From contig NC_090324.1 in the NCBI RefSeq assembly GCF_040869045.1, forward strand, positions 189,532,028 to 189,596,027: a DNA stretch of 64,000 nt, in the 5' to 3' direction. A program made the position numbers and the translations under genes. Positions 56,731 to 64,000 of this stretch are shown here, in pieces (the stretch's first letter is position 1; each line of letters opens with the position of its first letter). The DNA comes from Eurosta solidaginis. Taxonomy: Eukaryota > Arthropoda > Insecta > Diptera > Tephritidae. The notes beneath the pieces are model-generated. The model ran no database searches. It saw only the letters and a list, made by a program, of their open reading frames with translations, and was not told the origin of the DNA.

Positions 56731-57734
56731 TATTCCGCAAACGTTCCCCGACGCAACTCATGGGAACCCTCCTTGCGGAACGCACTACCTTTAGCAGGGC
56801 ATTTACCAACACCGGGGTGGATTTCGCAGGACCGTTTGACATAAAGTCTTACAGCGGACGAGGATGCCGCATGTCTAAGGGTTACGTCTGCCTATTCGTC
56901 TGCTTTGCGACTAAGGCGATCCACTTAGAGGCGACTAGCGACCTCAGCACCGCCGCGTTTCTAGCAGCATTTAGTCGGTTTGTCTCCAGACGAGGATGCC
57001 CGAAAAACCTCTATTCCGACAACGGAACGAACTTTGTCGGTGCGTCGAGGGCTCTCCGCTCAGAGGTCAAGGCATTCCTCGTTGATGCGCGCAACCAAAC
57101 CCTCTCTAAATATGCCCACCAAACCCTTACATGGCATTTCGTACCAGCAGCTGCTCCTCATATGGGCGGACTGTGGGAAGCGGGAGTCAAGAGTTTCAAA
57201 ACCCATTTCAAAAAGATCGCATTGGATCATAAATTTACTCTAGAGGAGTTTAGCACCCTCCTGTGTAGGATTGAATCCTGTCTCAACTCCCGACCCCTAA
57301 GCCCATCTTCCAATGACCCGTCCAACCTGGAGCCACTCACCCCCGGGCACTTCCTCGTCGGGGGCCACCTACTAGCGTCACCCGAGATTGACGTCAGCGA
57401 GAATCGCGCTTCACTCGTCAATCGATGGGAAAAACTTAAGGCGCTGCATCAAACCTTCTGCAAGCGGTGGAAAACGGAGTACCTCACCGAACTGCAGAAG
57501 CGCGTTAAGTGGAAGCATCCACAATCGAATCTCAAACAGGGGGACTTAGTCGTCATTAAAGAGGACAATCTGCCCCCCAACGAATGGAGACTAGGTCGGA
57601 TAGCCAACCTCCATTATGGCCCCGATAACCGAGTTCGAGTCGTCGAACTTGATACGGCAAGAGGACAAACCACCCGACCCATCACGAAATTGGTCCTACT
57701 ACCACCCTCCAGTGAGGGTGAGGGAGACTTGTAA
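56725..57734 (+). CDS. BEL/Pao integrase catalytic and C-terminal region
   Basis: The frame (open from 56682) gives CKACTLFRKRSPTQ completing the H2C2 finger. The DDE core follows: first Asp in NTGVDFAGPFDI, second in LYSDNGTNFVG, Glu in HMGGLWEAGVKS. CLNSRPLSPSSNDPSNLEPL and TPGHFLVGG follow, then a C-terminal domain (QGDLVVIKEDNLPPNEWRLG) typical of BEL. It ends at a natural stop at 57732. All three catalytic acids are present, so integrase itself looks functional apart from the upstream frameshift. Confidence 0.92.
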
Positions 57735-57900
57735 CTCCCAACCGTTATAACCAACAACCCGTATAACCCAGCTCTCGTTCACCCTGAACGAGGCCTACAA
57801 CCCGCTTAACCCAGCTCTCGTTCATCCCGAACGAAGTCAACAACCCACTTAAACCCGCTCTCGTTCACCCCGAACGAGGCCAACAGAACCCTACCGCAGA
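57735..57900 (+). repeat. Three 43-bp repeats downstream of BEL pol
   Basis: Three consecutive units share the form AACCC...TAACCCAGCTCTCGTTCA then CCCGAACGAGGCCAACA (starting near 57758, 57799 and 57841). Each contains the inverted pair CTCGTTC/GAACGAG. They lie where the 3' untranslated region and polypurine tract of BEL would be. No LTR matching 50031 onward follows. Confidence 0.8.
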
Positions 57901-59100
57901 TCCGCTATCTGCCACAGAATACCAGTGAATCAATAATCATGATTTTGTCTTAAAACATCTACATATCAATTCTAAATATTCCCGCGGAAAAATCCCTCCA
58001 ATTCTTTTCTCCTAGGGAGAAGAAAAATTGGGGAATAGGAATTTCGAATTTTCGAAGTCAGCTGTTTTGTCAATTGAAATCTCATTGCGCATTTCTTATT
58101 TTGTTTAAAAAAAAAAAAAAAAATTTTGTAAGTTCTAATGATTGTTGCTAATTTGTTTGTAATTAAGAAATAAGGTGTAAACCACGCACATTTTTGCATT
58201 TCATGTGAAATGAGTAATGAATTGGTGCCACAGCAACATCAACTGAGGAGCATAAGAAGGAGACGGCGGGATAACACAAATCCGCCGGAGAGGCCTGCTC
58301 TCATTCTGCAAGGCAAATTTCTGGCGGCCATGTCGAGTTGAGTTCGCCCTTCGCCATATACAAAAATCTAATTAAGCCTTCTTAAAATCCTTGCGCAATT
58401 TCTGGATGGCTACATCAAGTATACAAAGAGCTCTTCCGTTGCTTATGATACTTTTCGACTTAAAATAAAGAATATTGTGGTTGTTGATGCGGTTGTATTA
58501 ACAGTGAGAACATTGTGGTACAATGCAAATACATATTTTAGCACACATTTGTACAATTAAGTGTTCTTTCTTAAAAGAACCAATTTCCTTTAACTATTTT
58601 GATGCATTCCCTTTAACTAGTGGAAAAACTCCTATGATGGCAAGGAAATATCCCTCTCCCTCACAGTCATAATACCTACTCTTCTCCCATAACTGGTTTC
58701 CTCCTTTTCGAACATTGTTCAGAATAGGAGGAAAGGGAGACGTGAAAGAAAACTCACAAGGAATTTCTATTTAGAATACGAGGAAGGGGAGAATGGAATT
58801 GGGCTGCTAATATTTTATTACCTTAACGTAATATAGTTTACCATCATACCTTTAAATCCGTTTGGCGTATCAATCTCCGTCATGTGGTGCGCAGGTTCTG
58901 CACGTTCCTGTGGTTTGGCTGTAGTAGCATTTGAGGTAGTTGTTTTGTCAACGTTGTTCCACCTGTTAAATTAACTGCTTTTGAAATTAAGGTGATTTTA
59001 GCTATCATTACTACCTACTTACCTCAGCACTAGTCCTTGAGTAAAGTAATTCCGACCACATCGGGGTGCTTGTATTCTGATAGCACTGGTAGATACTCAT
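57901..59100. other. About 1.2 kb without recognisable gene
   Basis: AT-rich unique-looking sequence. An imperfect hairpin (CCAATTCTTTTCTCC and its near complement AGAAGAAAAATTGG) lies at 58003-58036, and an A-run at about 58108-58124. The minus-strand frame 58199-57972 has no recognisable feature. I see no promoter or exon evidence. Confidence 0.4.
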
Positions 59101-60660
59101 ATGTCGTCCTCCGAGCGCAGTAGATTCGACTCCAATTTCGAAGCGCGGCCACCAAGTCTAGACCCCATTTGGCTACCAGATCGTGAATATGAGCCATTGG
59201 TATTGCCGGAATCTTCTGCCGATTTATTAATGAAACATGACTTAATAATCAAGGCATTGAGCGTATATGCAGTATTACGACGTTTTCGTCATTTAATACG
59301 CTTATCACCATTTCGTTTTGAGGATTTTTGCGCTGCATTGACAAGTGACGAACAAAGTGCACCAATTGCAGACGTACATTTTATGTTAGTGAAGGCATTT
59401 TTACGTGAAGAAAATCTTCAGGGAACTCACTTTGTTCCTTCAGGGAACTCACCTTTGGACCACTCGATCCAAAAGATACGGTGAATATAAGTTTCCTATC
59501 TAATTAATGGCATCACATGGCCGGAGGTATTACGTAGCTATGTAGAGAGCGATATAATTTTTAGTCGCGAAGTATATAATATTTTATGTGCTGCTGGCGA
59601 TTATCCATTTACGTGTGTTAACGATCGTACTATAGTTTTACAATTTTTAACCAATCAATTTTACAAGCAATGCTATACGAGACGTAATGTTACAAGAGGG
59701 TCCAATTCATTACGATGATCATCGTCGTAGATGTCTAGATTAGGCGATCTATTATGCGGCGCAACATGCCCTGCTGTTTACCATCTCGAATGTGTCGATC
59801 CACCATTGCATGATATACCAACTGACGATTGGTAGTGTAATTCATGTAAATCGCATAAAGTTAGTGGTGTTGTGGATTGTGTATTGCCACAAGAGGAACA
59901 AGGCGTACCCATAAGGAATGATACTTGTCTCGGATCGACATGGGCGTAAACTTTGGTTCATAGCACGTAGAACATTCGTTGAAGGCCAACCTGCATATGA
60001 TGACAAAATTTGGGATTATAGTACAGAATCAAAACTAGAACTACTATTGGGCATACTCGATAAGGATGACTTAGAAGCTGCACTCTATAATCAAATTACT
60101 GAGCGGAAAGATGAGATTGTACGACAGATGACATTAACAGAATCCATAAAAGAAGAGCATAACAAATATCAAAGACTGTCATATATGGACGAAGAAAAGA
60201 AGCAAACGTGGGCATTAAGGCGTGGCACGAATGATGAAGATGTTGATATAAGTGCAAATCCCATCAGCGGCGGCGGTGGAGACAACAAAATGACACGCCT
60301 AAAAACAAGTCGGAACACAAAGGAATTTTCACATCTTAAATTGGTTATAGAACATGGTTTTGAAAATTACATAAATCAATATCCATCAAATCCAATTGCG
60401 TTGAATAAGCCACAACGCAACGAACAGCGCGATAAACGTCGACATTTATCACACAAATTTTCAGTGACTACCGCATCAGAATTTAAGTGGATTGGTACAA
60501 CAATGGGTAGTTTGGGTAGCATTATACAAACAGTGCGTCAAACGTTATTAATTTTGAAGATAGCATACCAACAGCGTTTATGATACCAAACTGGCGTTTC
60601 ATGAAATAGAACCTGCGCAAAACTGTATCAGAAGCACGTCGTCCAACAGAATATTGTTTG
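59101..60660 (+). pseudogene. E(bx): Nurf301/E(bx) (BPTF homologue) pseudogene, N-terminal third
   Basis: The translation closely follows the Drosophila NURF chromatin remodeller subunit. The DDT region reads ALSVYAVLRRFRHLIRLSPF and RFEDFCAALTSDEQSA (59260-59390). ITWPEVLRSYVESD follows (about 59512), then CPAVYHLECVDPP and SHKVSGVVDCVLPQE of the PHD region (about 59760-59900). DRHGRKLWFIARRTFVE comes from 59936, and RDKRRHLSHKFSVTTASEFK with WIGTTMGS near 60430-60510. It is broken by a small duplication (CAGGGAACTCAC), frameshifts and stops. Two PHD zinc ligands are lost (RRRC for CxxC, GATC for CxxC). No introns are visible across it. It is a dead copy, perhaps retrocopied. Confidence 0.85.
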
Positions 60661-61032
60661 CTTGGTATTGGTTATATATCAGCGAAGAGGCATGTCGAAT
60701 CAGGGTTATTAGTGTTGGCGATAGGAGCTGATAGTTTTGTAGCAGCAGCATCTGCACCTTCAATTATTCCCTGCAACTGTTCCTCTATTGCACGCACCCG
60801 TTCAGCGAATGTAAATGCAAAATAATCGGCGCCCCCCAATTGTACATTCTCTTTATTACGTTGCTGTAGTTTAACATATAGCCCGGTTTTGACGTTCTTT
60901 GTTACGTTTATTTAAACGTTCCAATATGGTCTCTTTTTTATATCAGCATTATCAGCACCGCTTAGCATGATATTACTGCTACTTGGCTCGGTACTTATTC
61001 TACTTGTTTGTTCTTGCTTTGCATGTGCTGAA

Positions 61033-61740
61033 TCACGTGATCTGCCTCTTCCACAGCCCCATTCTGTCTACTTGTAAATACTCCACGTATTGAGTGTAGC
61101 CCGTTTTTCGAATGCCCGTAATACCTTTGCCTCCTTCAACTAATTTTATGGTAATATTACATCCCGAAACGTTTGTTGTTGGTTCTGTTATTGCTGTTGC
61201 TGGTGTTGCTAACGTCAAGGGTGGTGAAGGTGTATTCGATAATATCGCAGAATTATCTGATGGTTTCGTTTTAGACTGCGGCTTATGTACATTGGCTAAT
61301 GCATACAATTCCGAAATTACTGTTTCAAAATACCATTCATCCTGAAGCTGATAACTATGTTTGCGCATAGTAACCAGTTCCGAATAGAATGCACGTAAAA
61401 TAAGCCATGTTATTTCGCACTGACCCGGCGTGACGCCACCCCCCTTGGTAAATGCAACATCGGCCCACGTTTTCGTATATGCTACATCCACTTTTGCGCG
61501 ATTCTCCATTGAAAATGATTTGCACACTTTCAGGGAGCCTAATTACAGCTGGATACTTTTCATAGCAACCAGTAGACTAAATATATGGGTGAAACCATCG
61601 ATTGGTTTACACCAATCATTATTTGGAGGTAGGGTGAAGACTTGCTCTAATTAGCTGTATGGTTTCCTTAACGCCGCTGGACCGCTCATATTACGTTGCA
61701 TGACTTCCCATTCGCAACGTGTTGGTATTTGTATCCAACT
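61033..61740 (-). pseudogene. Unrecognised decayed coding region on the minus strand
   Basis: The frame 61527-61033 (164 codons) looks protein-like: AKVDVAYTKTWADVAFTKGG, ITWLILRAFYSELVTMRKHS and YQLQDEWYFETVISELYALA, then a Thr/Pro-rich tail. Upstream, out-of-frame pieces such as RCEWEVMQRNMSGPAALRK (about 61710) and PPNNDWCKPIDGFTHIFSLL look like the same gene with stops. Helical, hydrophobic-patterned sequence argues for real coding ancestry. I do not recognise the family. Adjacent 60661-61032 is AT-rich, with minus-strand pieces such as AERVRAIEEQLQGIIEGADA that may be more of it. Confidence 0.45.
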
Positions 61741-62454
61741 TTTCATTAATTTGTAGCGGTGTACCTGAAATGAAATAAAAAGAGTACCTGAAATGAAATA
61801 AAAGAATAAGAAATTAGAAAATTTATAAGATTATAAAAAAGGAACGATACTAGTATACTTACCCATCATACGTTTATCCTTCGTAATGAAAATTCATTCA
61901 AAATGCCTGTATACTCATTTCCATGAATGAATGACATTTTGAATGAACGAAACAAGGGTGCCACTCGATGACATTTGCCTTTGTCTTTTCTTACGCCGTA
62001 AACACATTGCGCGCGACCCCATGCATTACAAGTCGGATCCGCGAGATCCAAAATAAAAACCAACTTTCTTGTGAAAAAAAAAGGGGTGAACCACTCGAGA
62101 CCGAAATAATTCTCCCGGTTATTTGCATTGATTTCATTGTTAAAAAGGTTAGTGCAAAATTAAAATGTAAAACATAAACAGAAACATGTCACACTCCATA
62201 GTGGTCTCGCTTTCATAATAGAAATTGCCTTTGTGTATTGAGGTTCCGATAAGGTTTCGTCAGTCCTGTCAGCTTGAAATCCCAGCAAGAATAAAGTAGT
62301 GTCATCTATGCTTTCGATACTACAAACAAGGGAGGATTTACACTTTTTAGAACAGCTATAAATTTAATGTCGCGTCAGGACTCAGTCGCGAGCTGTCTCT
62401 AAATATCAACACGACATGACCATTATGTATCATTACACTGCAATGGGCAGCACC
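61741..62454. other. Intergenic stretch, nothing supported
   Basis: About 0.7 kb of AT-rich sequence with short frames only. A local repeat GTACCTGAAATGAAATAAAA occurs twice near 61764-61804. No gene or RNA signal is visible. Confidence 0.4.
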
Positions 62455-62728
62455 GCACAGCTGTCTCCTTCCAACGATTGGAAGAATGAACAACTGACAG
62501 CTCTACAAATTGCCACACTCGTTAGTGTAGGCTATTCCCGCAGAGTTGTGTTGAAATCAACAAACACACCACAATTTGTGATTCTCACACAACACAGCTG
62601 TCTCCTTCCAACGATTGGAAGAATGAACAACTGACAGCTCTAAAAATTGCCACACTCGTTAGTGTAGGCTATTCCCGCAGAGTTGTGTTGAAATCAACAA
62701 ACACACCACAATTTGTGATTCTCACACA
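62455..62728. repeat. Two-copy tandem duplication, period 137 bp
   Basis: The segment CTGTCTCCTTCCAACGATTG through CACAATTTGTGATTCTCACA occurs at 62461 and again at 62598, nearly identical (CTCTACAAATT versus CTCTAAAAATT). It is a recent local duplication. It has no coding role that I can see. Confidence 0.9.
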
Positions 62729-63371
62729 ATATGGCCCAAATCAACACAAATAATGTTCCCAGACAGCGAGTAAAGGCCTCTTTACATCTGTCGCACATTT
62801 TATCTGCACGACGTCATTTGACTAGTCATTTTACAGGCATTCATAGGTCAGATTCATAGCCACATTTGTATCGGCGTGGGTAAGTTTTGTGACCAAATTT
62901 TTGTAGGGCAATTACAAGGAGCCGTGAAAATACACGGGTAACTCGTGATACCATCTGCGACACAAATGTAGCGTGTATTACCGCATATTGCCTGTATTAG
63001 GCAAACACTAAAGAATATAGTTTGCCTTCAGTCTATATTCAACAATTTATTAATTTTTACTTATTTTTTTCCCTCACCATTGGTGACTGCTTTCAACATC
63101 AGAATTTCGTTATGATGACAATATTTACCAACACTAAAGATACCTTTAGGCGTATCTCGATCAAATTATATGAAATATGACAGTGGTTTCAACCACTACA
63201 AACACATCATTACATCGACATAATAACTTCATAAGATTATTCGTTCCACACAACCCTTTATCCCGAGTACGCCAACCACAAGCTCAGCCAATTGAGCTCC
63301 TTGTCTCCGCTCATAAGCCACCCAACCTAAGGGCATCTACGAATGTTCTACTAACAATTTGATATTCCAGA
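62729..63371. other. Spacer upstream of the zinc-knuckle ORF
   Basis: Mostly AT-rich sequence without a gene. The frame 63177-63362 is Pro- and His-containing without a known domain. It could be 5' leader of the downstream element. Confidence 0.35.
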
Positions 63372-64000
63372 ATGACCGGATTGTCCCACAAACGCGCAAA
63401 GACGGAGGCACGCGGCACCACATTCAGCGTCCCCTGCCGGCTATGTCAAAAGCCACACAGCATAAGGCTCTGCCCGATTTACCGGGGAATGACGAACATG
63501 GATCGACTAAAGACGATCATAGATTTCAGATATTGCACAAATTGCCTATCGCCATTCCACCAACGGAAGACATGTCCCAGCGAAGATCGCTGTCATCGGT
63601 GCAACGAGCAGCACCACACGTCAACACACCTCGACGACGTTCCACCACCGTCCCACGAGAGTGATGGCGAAGAGAGCTCCGAATGAGCCCTATCCATCCA
63701 CGTCACGGAACAAACCCTGTGGTGGGAAGCGGACGTCGCCGAGGAAGAGATCGAACGACGGGAAGATCCTACTGCGACACTAGCCACGACACCACAAGGC
63801 GGTTCAGGACCACAACGTTTCCGACCGCTCCTACGACACGAGAAGCCTACAAACGTACAACGCGGGGATGGCGGGGAGACACGTCCTTTCCCCCCATCGC
63901 ACCGCTCTACCGGGGGGCGCCGTGGCGACGCGGAACCGCGTCCGTCCCGCTCGTCACGACGCTCAATTGGTAGGGCGGCCACGTATAATGCGCGTAACCA
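63372..64000 (+). CDS. Zinc-knuckle (retroelement Gag-like) ORF, TGA-interrupted, runs off window
   Basis: The frame from 63372 begins MTGLSHKRAKTEARGTTF and carries three Cys/His modules: CRLCQKPHSIRLC, CTNCLSPFHQRKTC and CHRCNEQHHTSTH. These resemble the Gag knuckles of BEL/Pao-type retroelements. The frame stops at TGA 63684-63686. The same frame then stays open to the window end, with WWEADVAEEEIERRED and an Arg/Pro/Gly-rich tail. The region is GC-rich compared with its surroundings. It may be the start of a retroelement continuing past 64000, or a domesticated Gag; the evidence here does not decide. Confidence 0.55.

Noticed and set aside
58003..58036. Imperfect inverted repeat as a terminator or MITE
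   Set aside because: It is short, imperfect and isolated, with no second copy or target duplication.

Overview
This window looks like a transposon-packed intergenic or heterochromatic block from a higher fly (Diptera). That placement is an inference from three things: the mix of insect-type elements (copia with a half-tRNA primer site, CsRn1-like gypsy, BEL/Pao, several LINEs, Penelope-like, hAT), the very AT-rich spacers, and a decayed copy of Nurf301/E(bx) that reads like the Drosophila protein. I see no intact host gene, no rRNA or tRNA gene, and nothing prokaryotic.

Layout. 1-512 is a foldback element with arms of about 220 bp. 541-1445 is a rearranged LINE fragment. About 1480-10395 is a satellite of 123-bp units punctuated by a 177-bp header; both lengths are multiples of three, so the array carries long open frames. 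10290-24981 (copy A) and 24982-43838 (copy B) are two copies of one tandem duplication holding foldback, Penelope-like remnant, GGTTC-palindrome cluster, hAT, RNase H-bearing LINE, gypsy and a second LINE. Copy A alone received a 6-kb inverted array of 426-bp repeats (11817-17849, flanked by a 13-bp duplication). Copy B alone received a copia element (25980-30690, 5-bp duplication). Each copy shows the other's empty site. Within copy B, 27731-33287 was then duplicated again in tandem (33288-38843).

39455-49854 is the fuller gypsy element. It sits in the catalytic YADD codons of the LINE and is itself interrupted by a LINE (42019-43866, 14-bp duplication), by a second LINE carrying a 2A-like NPGP motif (44523-48175, 10-bp duplication), and by a GC-rich unidentified insert (about 48381-48955). 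50028-57900 is a BEL/Pao element with a hairpin-rich leader, two frameshifts, a mutated YVDD motif and no recognisable 3' LTR. 59101-60660 is the Nurf301/E(bx) pseudogene, followed by an unrecognised decayed frame on the opposite strand, a 137-bp tandem duplication, and a zinc-knuckle ORF that runs to the window edge.

The elements do not act as a pathway; the window is best read as a stratigraphy. The inferred order is: LINE, then gypsy into LINE, then LINE into gypsy, then the ~15-kb tandem duplication, then the 426-bp array into A and copia into B, then the 5.56-kb duplication. The likeliest novelties are the frame-preserving satellite, the mobile-looking inverted 426-bp array, and a possible -1 frameshift signal in copia.
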